DNA from: Methylomagnum ishizawai
GTDB lineage: Bacteria; Pseudomonadota; Gammaproteobacteria; Methylococcales; Methylococcaceae
NCBI RefSeq assembly: GCF_019670005.1
Contig: NZ_AP019783.1
Coordinates: 3,312,150-3,376,149, forward strand
Reading direction: 5' to 3'
Length of the DNA: 64,000 nucleotides
Shown here piece after piece: positions 7,915 through 18,825 of the stretch (position 1 is the stretch's first letter; every line of letters starts with the position of its first letter). Below the pieces are notes generated by a model. The model did not search any database, had not been told where the DNA came from, and saw only the letters and a program-made list of their open reading frames with translations. Made by a program: the position numbers and the translations under genes.

Positions 7915-9792
7915 ATGGCAAAAGAATCCCCATCCACTTTCAGAATCGGGCTGGTCATGGCCGGGGCGGTCTCCGCCGGGGCCTACACCGCCGGCGTCGT
8001 GGATTTCCTCATGGAAGCCCTGGAAACCTGGGAACGCGAGAAGCGCAAAAATCCGAATAACCCCGCAAACCCGGACGAGTTCGAAGTTCCCAACCACACC
8101 GCCCGCATCGATGTCGTGACCGGCGCTTCCGCGGGTTCCATCGCCGGGGCCGTGTTCGCCTCCGCCATCCGCGACCAGAACTATCCCGACCTCCGCCCGG
8201 AAGGCCAGCGCCAACCGACCCGGCTCTACCAAGCCTGGGTGCAAAAAGTCGATATCCGCCCCATGCTCGGCCTGGACGACCTGGAGAAGACCGCCGTCCA
8301 AGACCCCCGCAATTGGTTCCGGCGCACGGCTTGCTGCCTGTTCGGCCGGTGCGGCGACACCCCGCCGCCCCGGCCCGGCGCGGTGGCCTCGATCCTGAAT
8401 TCCGACGCCCTCGACGCCATCGCCAACCAGGTCATCAACGTGGCCTGGACCCGCGCCGACTGGCCGGGCTATCTACGCGCCCCCCTGGCCCTGTACTTCA
8501 CCGTCACCAACCTGCGCGGCGTGCCCTATTCCATCAACTTCACCGGGGAGGAGGGCAGCGTGTTCGGCATGTCCCAGCACGCCGATTACATGAGCTTCCT
8601 CGCCAATAGCGACGGACAGGGACACCCCAGAACCTACCTGCCCCTGGGCCGCATCGGCGAACACGACGGCCTCGGCGGCAATTGGGACATGCTCAAGCGC
8701 TCGGCCCTCGCCAGCGGCGCGTTCCCGGTCGGCCTCGCGGCGCGGGTGTTGGAACGCACCGGCACCGCCGCCTACGACGAACGCTGCTGGGCCATCCCGA
8801 ACTCGCCCCGGCCCGGCGAACCCTGTGTCTGCAAGACCCTGGAATCCATCGAGCCATCCTGGCCCCAGTGCGTCGGGCCGAGGGAATCCTATGTCTACGA
8901 GTTCGTCAACGTGGACGGCGGGGTCGCCAACAACGAGCCGTTCGAACTGGCGCGGCGCTTCCTCGCCAACGACATGGACGCCCTGGCCTGCGCCCCCGGC
9001 GGCACCGCCACCGACAAGCACCTGCCGCGCAGCGCCATCGAGGCCAGCGCCAGCGTGCTGATGGTCGATCCCTTCCCCAACGACCTGACCTACGATTGCG
9101 GCTACGCCCCCGACACCGGCCTGATTCCGGTCCTCAAAAGCCTGGTCGGGGCCATGCTCTCCCAACTGCGCTTCAAGACCGAGGATTTGGAACTGGCCAA
9201 GCGCGGCGATGTGCATAGCCGCTGGATCATCTCGCCCAAGCGCTCGGGGATGGGCCCTGGGAATCCCGCCATCGCCTCGGCCACCCTGGGGGCGTTCGGC
9301 GGTTTCCTGCACTGGCGGTTCCGCGACCACGACTACCAACTGGGCCGCCGCAACTGCCAACGCTTCCTCCAGACCACCTTCCTGCTGCACCGCGACAACC
9401 CGGTGTTCGCGGGCCAGTGGCCGGGCGCGGCCATCGCCCAGTTCGGCACGGAGCGGGAATTCGAGGGCGGCACCGCCACCTTCCTGCCCATCATCCCGCT
9501 CTACGGCGAATGCGCCCAGCCCGTGCCGGAACCCGCCTGGCCCAAGGACGCCCTGACCGATTTCACCGAACTGCATAAGCTGGTCAAGGCCCGAGCCCAA
9601 GCCCTGACCGGGCGCTTGATCGAAACCAACGTCGATAGCTGCCTGGACCGCGGCCTCATGAAACTGGGCCTCGGGATCATCAACCTGCGCCGCCAACTGT
9701 CCGGCAAGGACAACATCATCGCGGATGGCATCATCACCGCCATCAAAGAGGACTTGCAGAAGAACAACCTGTTGAGCAAGAACGCCCAGTAA
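7915..9792 (+). CDS. Patatin-like phospholipase domain protein
   Basis: 625 residues. The N-terminus has the patatin oxyanion-type loop (AGAVSAGAYTAG, 16-27), the nucleophile elbow GASAG with Ser72, and the catalytic-dyad Asp334 in VDGGVANNEP. The second half carries no domain I recognise and makes it longer than minimal patatins (~300). There is no signal peptide, so it is probably cytosolic or membrane-associated, hydrolysing acyl lipids. GAGGT at about 7902-7906 sets ATG 7915. The 195 bases before it contain no convincing gene. Confidence 0.85.
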   Translation: MAKESPSTFRIGLVMAGAVSAGAYTAGVVDFLMEALETWEREKRKNPNNPANPDEFEVPNHTARIDVVTGASAGSIAGAVFASAIRDQNYPDLRPEGQRQPTRLYQAWVQKVDIRPMLGLDDLEKTAVQDPRNWFRRTACCLFGRCGDTPPPRPGAVASILNSDALDAIANQVINVAWTRADWPGYLRAPLALYFTVTNLRGVPYSINFTGEEGSVFGMSQHADYMSFLANSDGQGHPRTYLPLGRIGEHDGLGGNWDMLKRSALASGAFPVGLAARVLERTGTAAYDERCWAIPNSPRPGEPCVCKTLESIEPSWPQCVGPRESYVYEFVNVDGGVANNEPFELARRFLANDMDALACAPGGTATDKHLPRSAIEASASVLMVDPFPNDLTYDCGYAPDTGLIPVLKSLVGAMLSQLRFKTEDLELAKRGDVHSRWIISPKRSGMGPGNPAIASATLGAFGGFLHWRFRDHDYQLGRRNCQRFLQTTFLLHRDNPVFAGQWPGAAIAQFGTEREFEGGTATFLPIIPLYGECAQPVPEPAWPKDALTDFTELHKLVKARAQALTGRLIETNVDSCLDRGLMKLGLGIINLRRQLSGKDNIIADGIITAIKEDLQKNNLLSKNAQ

Positions 9793-9969
9793 GCCCCGGC
9801 GGGTGGGTGCCCCGGCCCCCCCCGCCACGTCCGTGAAATCGACTTCATCCCGCCGTTTGCCTTAGAATTCCCGCCCTTCCCCCCACGCCCACGCGACCAA
9901 GACGCGGCGTCGCGGACGGTCCTGCCGCCCGCACGGGTAAACCCATTCCCACCATCATCCGAATAAGCC

Positions 9970-12900
9970 ATGACCGATTCCCCTAGCACACACCTGACCC
10001 TGGGCCTGCCCGGCTACACCTACGCCGATTTGTACGATCCCGCCCGTTTGGCGGCCCTGGCGGCGGACTTCGATGCCCAAGTCCAAGCCGATAAACCGGA
10101 ACTGTTCGCCGAATTCGAGCAATACCGCGCCACCCACGGCGCAGGCATGAAGCCGGAGCAAATCTCCGATTTGTTGGTCCGCATGGCCCCGGAAGTCGGC
10201 GGCTTCGTGGCCCGCCTGTTCGGCGTCGAGGCCGAGCGGGCCGCGCAGATCGCCGCCATCCGCGCCGATTTCGACGGCGTGTTCGCCTATAAGAACGACA
10301 TCGTCGGCAAGGTCGGCAGCCGCTACAAAGGCGTGGACCCCGCGACCTGGGACGCGGCGGAACTGCGCCAGCGGTTCGCCACCCTGCTGGCCGTCGCGGT
10401 CGAGGACAGCCAGCTCAAGGCCGACCGCGAAGCCGCCGTCTCCGGCCTGGCCGTGGCCCTGAAACAAGCCGCCAGCGAAGGCGCGGACACCGGACTCGCC
10501 GCCACCCTGCGCGGGCGCTTGCTGGCCCACGACAGCGCCCCGGCCCTGTTCGAGAGCCTGTTAAGCCAGGACGACGCCGGACTCGCGGCGGGCCTTTACG
10601 ACCTCGTGTGCCGCTGGACCTTCGCCGCCACCAAGCTCCCCGAATTCCAGGCCGAGGTTTCCGGCTGGGTCAGCTTCAAAGTTCCGGCCAAGACCGATTT
10701 CGCCCACTTGGTCCACCACGCCACCCGCGAGATCGACGGCTATGCCCTCTGGTCCGGCCCCGAGGAACACCACCGCCGCCGCGACGGCTTCGGCCTGACC
10801 GATCCGCGCTTCGGCCAGCGCCGGGTATTGTACGAGGTGGACCATTGCATCTACTGCCACGACCGCGACACCGATTCCTGCGCCAAGGGCATGCGCAACA
10901 AGAAGGACGGCAGCTACAAGACCAATCCCCTGGGCGTCACCATCACCGGCTGTCCCTTGGAAGAAAAAATCTCCGAGATGCACACGGTCAAGCGCGGGGG
11001 CGACAACATCGGCTCCCTGGCCCTCATCACCATCGACAATCCGCTCTGCCCCGGCACCGGCCACCGGATTTGCAACGACTGCATGAAGGGCTGCATCTAC
11101 CAGAAGACCGAGCCGGTCAACATCCCGCAGATCGAAACCAACGTGCTGACCGACGTGTTGTTCATGCCTTGGGGTTTCGAGATTTATTCCCTGCTGACGC
11201 GCTGGAATCCTTTGAACCTCAAGCGTCCGCACGCTTTGGGCTACAACAGTAAGAACGTCCTGGTCGCGGGCATGGGTCCGGCGGGCTATACCCTGTCGCA
11301 TTACCTCCTGAACGAAGGTTTCGGCGTGGTCGGCATCGATGGCCTCAAGATCGAACCGCTGCCGAAAGCACTGACCGGCGACGCCAGCACCCCGCCGCAG
11401 CCGATCCGCGATTTCCGCGACCTCTACGAAGCCCTGGACCAGCGCATCATGCTGGGCTTCGGCGGCGTGGCCGAATATGGCATCACCGTGCGCTGGGACA
11501 AGAATTTCCTCAAGGTGATCTATCTCAACCTGCTACGCCGCCACAATTTCCGCATCTATGGCGGCGTGCGCTTCGGCGGCACGCTGACCATCAACGAAGC
11601 CTGGGATTTGGGCTTCGACCACATCGCCATCGCCTCCGGCGCGGGCAAGCCCACCGTCATCGACCTCAAGAACAACCTGATCCGCGGCATCCGCAAGGCG
11701 TCGGATTTCCTGATGGGCCTGCAATTGACCGGCGCGGCCAAGGAATCCTCGCTCGCCAATATGCAGGTGCGCCTGCCCGCCGGGGTTATCGGCGGCGGCC
11801 TGACCGCCATCGACACCTGCACCGAAGCCCTGGCCTATTACCCGGTGCAGGTGGAAAAGGTGCTGCACCGCTATGAAAAGCTGTGCGCCATCCACGGCGA
11901 AGCCGCCGTCCGCGCCCGCTACGACGCCGAGGAAACCGCCATCCTCGACGAGTTCCTGAGCCATGGCCGCATCATCCAGGCCGAGCGCCAACGCGCCGAG
12001 GCCGCCGGGGAAAAACCCCACTTCCTGCCGTTCCTGGAGGCTTGGGGCGGGGTGACGATGTTCTACCGCAAGGGCATCGAGGATGCCCCGGCCTACCGCC
12101 AGAACGCCGAGGAAATCAAGGAAGCCTTGGACGAAGGCATCCGCCTCGCCCCCGGCATGAACCCGCTGGAAGCCCTCGAAGACCCATACGGCCACCTCCG
12201 CGCCGTGAAGTTCGAGCGGCTGGAATTGCAAGACGGCAAGTGGCGCAAGGCCCAGGAATTGGAAGTGCCGCTCAGGAGCCTGTTCGTCGCCGCCGGGACC
12301 TCGCCCAACACCATCTACGAATCCGAACACCCGGACAGCTTCGAGATGGATAAGAAGTTCTATCAGCGCTACGAGCCGAATTGGGAATCCCTGGGCGCGA
12401 AGGACGGTGATTTCGAGTGGGAACCGATGCACGACCAGACGATGCCCAAGCTGGGCAAGCCCGCGCCGTTCACCTCCTATCGCCGCCAAGGCCGCTTCAT
12501 CACCTTCTACGGCGACAACCATCCGGTCTACGCCGGCAACGTGGTGAAGGCGATGGCCAGCGCCAAGGACGGCTATCCCTATATCGCCAAGCTGTATGAC
12601 AAGGAATTGGCGGCGCTGGACCCGGCCCGCCAAGCCGACCGCGACCAGGAGCTCAAAGCCTTCCAGCACACCCTGGACGACAAGCTCCTGGCCCACATCG
12701 TCGAAATCAACCGGATCACGCCAACCATTATCGAAGTCATCGTGCGGGCGCCCTTGGCCGCCAAGCATTTCTGCCCCGGCCAGTTCTACCGGGTGCAGAA
12801 CTTCGAGGCTTACGCTCCGGTGGTCGAAGGCACCACGCTCCTGGCCGAAGGTCTGGCCCTGACCGGGGCTTGGGTGGACAAGGAACAAGGCCTGGTCTCG

Positions 12901-13653
12901 CTGATCGCCCTGGAAATGGGTTCGTCCTCGCGCCTGCTGGCGCAGTGGAAACCGGGCGACCCCGTCATCGTCATGGGCGTGACCGGCGCTCCGACCGAAA
13001 TCCACGCCGGGCAAACCGTCGCCCTGCTGGGCGGTGGCTTGGGCAACGCGGTGTTGTTCTCCATCGGCAAGGCGCTACGGGCGGCGGGCAGCCAGGTGGT
13101 GTATTTCGCGGGCTACCGCAAGCGCGAGGACGTGTTCAAAATCCAGGAGATCGAGGCGGCTTCGGACGTGGTGGTGTGGTCGGTGGACAAGCTCCCCGGT
13201 GCCGAGCCGATCCAGCCCTTGCGCCCGCAGGATAAAACCTTCGTCGGCAATATCGTCGAGGCCATGGTGGCCTACGCCGAAGGCCAGCTCGGCCCGACCC
13301 CGGTGCATCTGGACGATGTGGACCATCTCATCGTCATCGGCTCAGACCGGATGATGGCGGCGGTGAAAGCGGCCCGCTTCGGCGTCCTCAAGCCCTATCT
13401 GAAACCGCACCACAGCGCCATCGGCTCCATCAACTCGCCCATGCAGTGCATGATGAAAGGCGTCTGCGCCCAATGCCTGTGCAAGCATGTCGATCCCGAG
13501 TCCGGCAAGGAATACTTCGTGTATTCCTGCTACAACCAGGACCAGGAACTCGACCGGGTGGATTTCCCGAACCTGAACGCCCGTTTGCGGCAAAACTCCG
13601 TGCAGGAGAAGTTGTCGGGGTTGTGGTTGGAGTATTTGTTGAAGAAGCAGTAA
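9970..13653 (+). CDS. Giant FAD/Fe-S oxidoreductase: GltD/NfnB-like part fused to PyrK/NfnA-like part
   Basis: 1227 residues. Residues 1-290 are helical and unassigned. A cysteine-rich region follows: Cys293, 296, 304, 328, then 360, 368, 371 and 375, enough for two Fe-S clusters. Next comes a GltD-like flavoprotein with GMGPAGYT (about 434-441) and a second nucleotide-binding site (VIGGGLTAID). The C-terminal ~320 residues are ferredoxin-reductase/PyrK-like: an FAD-binding beta-barrel (CPGQFYRVQNFE), an NAD(P)-binding region (ALLGGGLGNA) and a terminal [2Fe-2S] set, Cys1160, 1166, 1169 and 1187 (an extra Cys at 1171). This order matches NfnB and NfnA in one chain. NAD(P)H:ferredoxin chemistry, perhaps electron-bifurcating, is inferred; the real acceptor is unknown. 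Confidence 0.8.
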   Translation: MTDSPSTHLTLGLPGYTYADLYDPARLAALAADFDAQVQADKPELFAEFEQYRATHGAGMKPEQISDLLVRMAPEVGGFVARLFGVEAERAAQIAAIRADFDGVFAYKNDIVGKVGSRYKGVDPATWDAAELRQRFATLLAVAVEDSQLKADREAAVSGLAVALKQAASEGADTGLAATLRGRLLAHDSAPALFESLLSQDDAGLAAGLYDLVCRWTFAATKLPEFQAEVSGWVSFKVPAKTDFAHLVHHATREIDGYALWSGPEEHHRRRDGFGLTDPRFGQRRVLYEVDHCIYCHDRDTDSCAKGMRNKKDGSYKTNPLGVTITGCPLEEKISEMHTVKRGGDNIGSLALITIDNPLCPGTGHRICNDCMKGCIYQKTEPVNIPQIETNVLTDVLFMPWGFEIYSLLTRWNPLNLKRPHALGYNSKNVLVAGMGPAGYTLSHYLLNEGFGVVGIDGLKIEPLPKALTGDASTPPQPIRDFRDLYEALDQRIMLGFGGVAEYGITVRWDKNFLKVIYLNLLRRHNFRIYGGVRFGGTLTINEAWDLGFDHIAIASGAGKPTVIDLKNNLIRGIRKASDFLMGLQLTGAAKESSLANMQVRLPAGVIGGGLTAIDTCTEALAYYPVQVEKVLHRYEKLCAIHGEAAVRARYDAEETAILDEFLSHGRIIQAERQRAEAAGEKPHFLPFLEAWGGVTMFYRKGIEDAPAYRQNAEEIKEALDEGIRLAPGMNPLEALEDPYGHLRAVKFERLELQDGKWRKAQELEVPLRSLFVAAGTSPNTIYESEHPDSFEMDKKFYQRYEPNWESLGAKDGDFEWEPMHDQTMPKLGKPAPFTSYRRQGRFITFYGDNHPVYAGNVVKAMASAKDGYPYIAKLYDKELAALDPARQADRDQELKAFQHTLDDKLLAHIVEINRITPTIIEVIVRAPLAAKHFCPGQFYRVQNFEAYAPVVEGTTLLAEGLALTGAWVDKEQGLVSLIALEMGSSSRLLAQWKPGDPVIVMGVTGAPTEIHAGQTVALLGGGLGNAVLFSIGKALRAAGSQVVYFAGYRKREDVFKIQEIEAASDVVVWSVDKLPGAEPIQPLRPQDKTFVGNIVEAMVAYAEGQLGPTPVHLDDVDHLIVIGSDRMMAAVKAARFGVLKPYLKPHHSAIGSINSPMQCMMKGVCAQCLCKHVDPESGKEYFVYSCYNQDQELDRVDFPNLNARLRQNSVQEKLSGLWLEYLLKKQ

Positions 13654-13676
13654 ACCTGGGTTCCAACCGGAATCAT

Positions 13677-13713
13677 AGCCCGCGGGGTGGATAGCCTGCG
13701 CGGGCTTTTCTTT
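13677..13713 (+). terminator. Intrinsic terminator after the fusion flavoprotein
   Basis: AGCCCGCG pairs with CGCGGGCT (13677-13684 with 13699-13706) across a 14-base loop and is followed by TTTCTTT. It lies 24 bases after the stop of the flavoprotein gene. Confidence 0.75.
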
Positions 13714-13780
13714 GCCCCTTTCCTGGGCACCGCTTCACCGCCTACAATCCAACGTACTCCACCATACAAGGCCCAAGCCC

Positions 13781-14068
13781 ATGGAAGCCCCCCTCCGCGA
13801 AGTCCAAGCCCACCTGGCCGAATATGTCGCCCGCGCCAAGGCCGGCGAGGAACTGACCATCACCGACAACGGCCTGCCGGTGGCGCGGTTGATGCCCTTG
13901 CCCAAAACCCTGGAGCAACTCGAACGGGAAGCCATCGCCCGCCTGGACGCCCAGTCCTGGATCAGGCCCCCGGTCAAAGACGGCAAGGTCAACGGGGGCG
14001 AGCCACCCATCCCCTGGAATCCGGGTGAAAAAACCCTGTCCGACCTCGTGCTCGAGGACCGGCCATGA
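13781..14068 (+). CDS. Phd/YefM-type antitoxin
   Basis: 95 residues from ATG 13781. The N-terminus has the Phd/YefM pattern (REVQAHLAEYVARAKAGEELTI, then ITDNGLPVARLMP), the DNA-binding fold of these antitoxins. The C-terminal half is Pro/Gly/Glu-rich and ends with a short acidic helix likely to bind the toxin. The longer frame starting at 13712 begins inside the preceding terminator and is rejected. It overlaps the PIN toxin by four bases (ATGA). Confidence 0.85.
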   Translation: MEAPLREVQAHLAEYVARAKAGEELTITDNGLPVARLMPLPKTLEQLEREAIARLDAQSWIRPPVKDGKVNGGEPPIPWNPGEKTLSDLVLEDRP

Positions 14069-14499
14069 TCCTCTATCTGGATACCACGGCCTTCCTCAAG
14101 CTCTATATCGCCGCGCAGGAAAGCCCGGCCATGCATGTGGCGAGCGCCTCGGCCCAGGCCATGTACACCCATTCGCTGGCCTACGCCGAAATACGGGCGG
14201 GCCTCGCCAAGGCGGTACGCGAAAAATACATCACCGCCACCGCGCTGCCCGGCCTGGTCTCCACCTTCGAGGAGGACTGGGCGCGGATGCGGATCGTGCA
14301 GGCTTCCGAAGCCCTGATCCGCCGGGCGGGCGATCTGGCCCAGGGCTTCGGCCTGCGCGGCCACGACAGCATCCACCTCGCCGCCGCCGAGGCGGTGGGC
14401 CGGGCCTTGCCGGAGATGGATTACCGGCTCGCCCTGCTCGATGGCAAGCTGGCCGACGCAGCCCGCGGTTTGGGCATGACCGTATTGAACATCCGCTGA
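14065..14499 (+). CDS. vapC: PIN-domain ribonuclease toxin (VapC-like), second cassette
   Basis: 144 residues. PIN acidic residues are visible: Asp6 (MILYLDTTAF), Glu42 (SLAYAEIRAGL) and Asp101 (RGHDSIHLAAA). The GHDSIHLA signature is common in VapC proteins paired with Phd-type antitoxins. It is coupled to the antitoxin by ATGA. It differs strongly in sequence from the PIN toxin at 6508, so the two cassettes are independent acquisitions, not duplicates. Confidence 0.9.
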   Translation: MILYLDTTAFLKLYIAAQESPAMHVASASAQAMYTHSLAYAEIRAGLAKAVREKYITATALPGLVSTFEEDWARMRIVQASEALIRRAGDLAQGFGLRGHDSIHLAAAEAVGRALPEMDYRLALLDGKLADAARGLGMTVLNIR

Positions 14500-14807
14500 C
14501 CCCGGCGTTTCGCGGATTCCCCAAGCGCCGTCCGTGAATCCGTACCCGGCGGCGGGGCAGGACCGCCCATCCGTGCCACGTCCCCGATCCCCCTGCGCCG
14601 GGCGTAGAGTCCATCCCCCATGGAGCCTGGCCGATGCATCGCCAGGAACCCCCGCGCTCCGCCGCCGCCAATATTTGATTGGCGTACCCGTCTGGCCGAT
14701 CCAGGCGGGAAACCGCCCGCGCCCGCCGAAACCCTGCCCCGCCGCCCTGCTCGCGCCAAATCCCACGCCGATACACGCTAAATCCCGCAAATTCCACTTA
14801 TAAACGC
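14500..14807. other. Gene-free spacer upstream of promoter
   Basis: This is the first 308 bases of a 478-base gap. It includes an inverted repeat CGGATTC/GAATCCG around 14513-14540. Open frames here are short, proline/arginine-rich and lack ribosome sites. I see no gene. Confidence 0.5.
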
Positions 14808-14836
14808 ATGACAAGCGCCGGGAAGTCTTTTATATT
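14808..14836 (+). promoter_or_regulatory. Sigma70-type promoter for the small periplasmic protein
   Basis: ATGACA (14808-14813, five of six matches to TTGACA), a 17-base spacer and TATATT (14831-14836, five of six matches to TATAAT). Transcription would start near 14843, giving a leader of about 135 bases. This is the clearest consensus promoter I found in the window. Confidence 0.7.
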
Positions 14837-14837
14837 G

Positions 14838-14977
14838 GCGTGGGTTGACGCCAAGCCACACAGCGGTACCGCGGGATTTCCCACGCAACCACCACAACGG
14901 CCCTCCGCGCATCAACTTCGCCACCAACAAACAACGACTTGGTTATCCAAGGCGATAACCAGAGGAGAATCGAGAAG
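14838..14977 (+). promoter_or_regulatory. Structured 5' leader with two hairpins
   Basis: GCGTGGG (14838-14844) pairs with CCCACGC (14880-14886) at the very 5' end of the predicted transcript. A second hairpin, GGTTATC/GATAACC (14941-14947 with 14954-14960), abuts the ribosome site AGAGGAG (14961-14967). The structure could stabilise the mRNA or tune initiation. It matches no riboswitch family I know. Confidence 0.45.
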
Positions 14978-15346
14978 ATGAAAATTAAGAACCTCACCAA
15001 GGTACTGGGCGCTTTCGTGTTGACGGGCATCATGTCGGGCAGCGTCTTCGCCGCCGAAAGCGCCGGCGGCGTAGCCGCGGCTTTCGACGACCTGGTCAAG
15101 AACGCCACCGCCGCCGCCGACAGCGCCAAGGCTGGTGACAAGGACGGCTGCCTGAACGGCGCCAAGGCCGCCAAGCAGGACTACAAGCAGCTGACCGGCG
15201 CCGCCACCGGCAAGGCGATGCAGGACACCATCACCAAGCTGAGCCAAGGCAAGGACCTGTGCAGCGAAGGCAAGGTCGCCGAGGCCGCCCCCATCCTGGC
15301 CGAAGTCGCCGCGACCCTGGCCAAGCTGCGTTCCGAACTGAAGTAA
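14978..15346 (+). CDS. Small Ala/Lys-rich periplasmic helical protein
   Basis: 122 residues from ATG 14978; the upstream in-frame start at 14939 falls inside the leader hairpin. The signal peptide is cleaved after VFA (about residue 25). The mature ~97 residues are Ala/Lys/Asp-rich and predicted all-helical, with two cysteines (KDGCLNG and KDLCSEG) that could form a disulfide. The pattern recalls small periplasmic four-helix-bundle proteins (cytochrome b562- or SmbP-like), but no heme or His-rich metal motif is visible. Strong promoter, two ribosome-site-like elements and terminator suggest high, monocistronic expression. Function unknown. Confidence 0.8.
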   Translation: MKIKNLTKVLGAFVLTGIMSGSVFAAESAGGVAAAFDDLVKNATAAADSAKAGDKDGCLNGAKAAKQDYKQLTGAATGKAMQDTITKLSQGKDLCSEGKVAEAAPILAEVAATLAKLRSELK

Positions 15347-15373
15347 GCGGCACCAGCGGCCCAACCGCGCCAA

Positions 15374-15408
15374 GGCCGCGCCCACCCCGGTGGGCGCGGC
15401 CTTTTTTC
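15374..15408 (+). terminator. Strong intrinsic terminator
   Basis: A perfect 13-base stem, GGCCGCGCCCACC with its complement (15374-15386 and 15389-15401), is followed directly by TTTTTT. It ends the transcript of the small periplasmic protein and lies just before the convergent icd stop. Confidence 0.9.
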
Positions 15409-15416
15409 TTCGCGCC

Positions 15417-16652
<1,236 letters not shown>

Positions 16653-16749
16653 GGGGAAACCTCCTGGAAGATAGCCGGGAAACGCGGCCACCGCCCCAGG
16701 GCGATTCCGTCCCGCCAGAAGGCGCTGGCCTCGGCGGGTATTATCCTCC

Positions 16750-18333
16750 TCAGCCGCCCGCTTGGGCGAAATAAGCTTGGATGTACTCGTCGAACGACAC
16801 CCGGTCGGCGGCTTCGACCCGGCGCTGCTCTTCCCAGGATTCCTCCGCTTGGCGGGCGAAGCGCCGGAGGGTTTCGGCGCTCAAAGGCCGGTCGCGCAGA
16901 GTGGCGGCGTGGCGGCGCGATAACCTAAGCGTGTATTCCTCGTAGGACTCGCGGTTGCCGCTCATTTCCTCCAGCAACAGGGCCGACGGGGTTTTGTCGG
17001 GATCGGCGATGAGGGCTTCCTTGGCGTCCAGGCAGCGGGCATAGGGCCGCTCGGGATCGTGGCCGTCCAGCGCCTTCGCCACCGCCCGCATCCCGCCGAG
17101 AATTTCGTAGGCCCAATCCTTCAGCGGCACCTCGCTCCCGGCCCGGAACAACCGGAAGCCTGGGGTGCGCCCGCAGCAGGCGACGGCGAGGCTGTTGCGG
17201 GACGCCTCGGCCTTTTCCGCCGCGCTCAGGAACGGGCTGTCGGCCAGCACGCAGTAGAGCATGAAGATTTCCAGGAAGCGCAGTTCATCCAGGCCGACAC
17301 CGACCGGGCTACGCCAACCCAGGTCCATGCAGCGGAGTTCCAGATAGCGCACCCCGCGCCGCTTCAAGGCCAGGGTGGGTTTTTCGCCCGAACGCGCCAC
17401 CTGCTTGGGCCGGACCGAACTGTAATATTCGTTCTCGATTTGCAGGATATTGGCGTTGAGCTGGCGGTATTCGCCATCGACCTTGACGCCGATGCGCTCA
17501 TACTCGGGATAGGGCTGGCCGATGGCGGCGGTGAGGCTGGCGACATAATCGTCGAGCTTGTCGAAAGAGATATCCAGGCTGGCCTGGCTGTCGTTGCGGT
17601 AGCCGATATCGCTCATCCTGAGCGAGGTCGCATAGGGCCGGAACAGCGTCCCCGAATCGAATTCGGGGAAGGCGGCGGCGATCTGTTCCCGCCCGATGAA
17701 GAACGACTTGGACACGGCGGGCGAGCTGCCGAACAGATAGATCGGCAGCCACACGGTGCGGTGGACATTGCGCACCGCGCCGAAATAACCATCGGCGATG
17801 AACTTGGCTAAAGGATCGGTATTCCCTTCCAGCTTTTGCAGCGCGGGCCACAAATCCTCGTCCACCGAATAATTGAAATGCAGCCCGGCGATGACCTGCA
17901 TGGCCCGCCCATAGCGATAGGCCAGCCCGCGCCGGTAGACATGCTTCATTTGGCCGATGTTGGAGGTGCCATAGCGGGCGATGGGGATGCTGTCGTCGCC
18001 CGCGATGCCACAGGGCATGGAATTCGCCAGCAGGAACTCGTCGCCCAGATGGCGGTAGACGAAGGTATGGAGGTCTTCCAACTGGCCGAGGGCCGTGGCG
18101 GCGTCGGGGCTGGGCGGGGTGATCAACTCGATCAGGGCTTCGGAATAATCGGTGGTGATCGAGGGATGGGTCAGGGCCGAGCCGAGCGCCCGGGGGTGCG
18201 GGGTCTGGGCCAGGGTGCCGTCGGGGGACATGCGGAGGCTTTCCTTCTCCAGCCCCTTGAGGCCGCTACGCAATAGATGATGTTGTCCGGCCTGGCCGAG
18301 TCGGTCCAGCCGGGTTTCGTGGCCTGAATTCAC
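16750..18333 (-). CDS. gshA: Glutamate-cysteine ligase, proteobacterial type
   Basis: About 527 residues from a GTG at 18333, close to the E. coli enzyme (518). It joins glutamate and cysteine with ATP, the first step of glutathione synthesis. Typical segments are [35 protein letters not shown] and [17 protein letters not shown]. The GTG start is chosen because the longer ATG frame (18453) runs through unrelated sequence into the DUF2782 gene. Glutathione from this pathway is the cofactor for the glyoxalase II at 2956. It sits downstream of the DUF2782 gene with a 49-base gap. Confidence 0.93.
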   Translation of the reverse strand: MNSGHETRLDRLGQAGQHHLLRSGLKGLEKESLRMSPDGTLAQTPHPRALGSALTHPSITTDYSEALIELITPPSPDAATALGQLEDLHTFVYRHLGDEFLLANSMPCGIAGDDSIPIARYGTSNIGQMKHVYRRGLAYRYGRAMQVIAGLHFNYSVDEDLWPALQKLEGNTDPLAKFIADGYFGAVRNVHRTVWLPIYLFGSSPAVSKSFFIGREQIAAAFPEFDSGTLFRPYATSLRMSDIGYRNDSQASLDISFDKLDDYVASLTAAIGQPYPEYERIGVKVDGEYRQLNANILQIENEYYSSVRPKQVARSGEKPTLALKRRGVRYLELRCMDLGWRSPVGVGLDELRFLEIFMLYCVLADSPFLSAAEKAEASRNSLAVACCGRTPGFRLFRAGSEVPLKDWAYEILGGMRAVAKALDGHDPERPYARCLDAKEALIADPDKTPSALLLEEMSGNRESYEEYTLRLSRRHAATLRDRPLSAETLRRFARQAEESWEEQRRVEAADRVSFDEYIQAYFAQAGG

Positions 18334-18382
18334 GGGGCGTTGATCCTTGGGTTGGAGGGGGTTGGCGCGGCGGGCGGAATCT

Positions 18383-18721
18383 TCACCAGCTGAACAACAC
18401 CCATTGGTTGACGTTGGGGTTCTGCTCGCCGGATTCGAAATTGCGCCGCACATCCATATTGCCGTCGCCGTCCTTGTCCAGCAGATAATAGGCCGGCCCG
18501 ATGATTGGCTTGACCTTGATCATATACAGCCGGTTGTTGATCCGGTGTTCCTCGACCACCTCGCCGCCTTCCTTCCTGATGACGGTGACATCCGGCTCCA
18601 TCGGCTGGCCGCTCTGGACCGGGGGCGGGAGGTCGGGGGGATCGGGCAGGAGTTCCGGCGCGTCGTCGGCATGGACGGGCAGCGCGATCCACAACAACAA
18701 TAGGGCGATAATCCGCAACAT
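18383..18721 (-). CDS. DUF2782 family secreted protein
   Basis: 112 residues with a signal peptide (MLRIIALLLLWIALPVHA) and a proline-rich stretch. The conserved DUF2782 core follows: TVIRKEGGEVVEEHRINNRLY, then MIKVKPIIGPAYYLLD, ending DGDGNMDVRRN...WVLFSW. The family is restricted to Gammaproteobacteria, periplasmic, of unknown function. Upstream of gshA on the same strand. Confidence 0.88.
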   Translation of the reverse strand: MLRIIALLLLWIALPVHADDAPELLPDPPDLPPPVQSGQPMEPDVTVIRKEGGEVVEEHRINNRLYMIKVKPIIGPAYYLLDKDGDGNMDVRRNFESGEQNPNVNQWVLFSW

Positions 18722-18825
18722 GGTAATTCCTTGGCATCCGGGGCTGAATCTACGCCCATGATATTACAGATCGGGGCGTTAAACCCGCCCGCGTCCAAGC
18801 CCCTCCGGTCCCAAGCACCCCGCCC

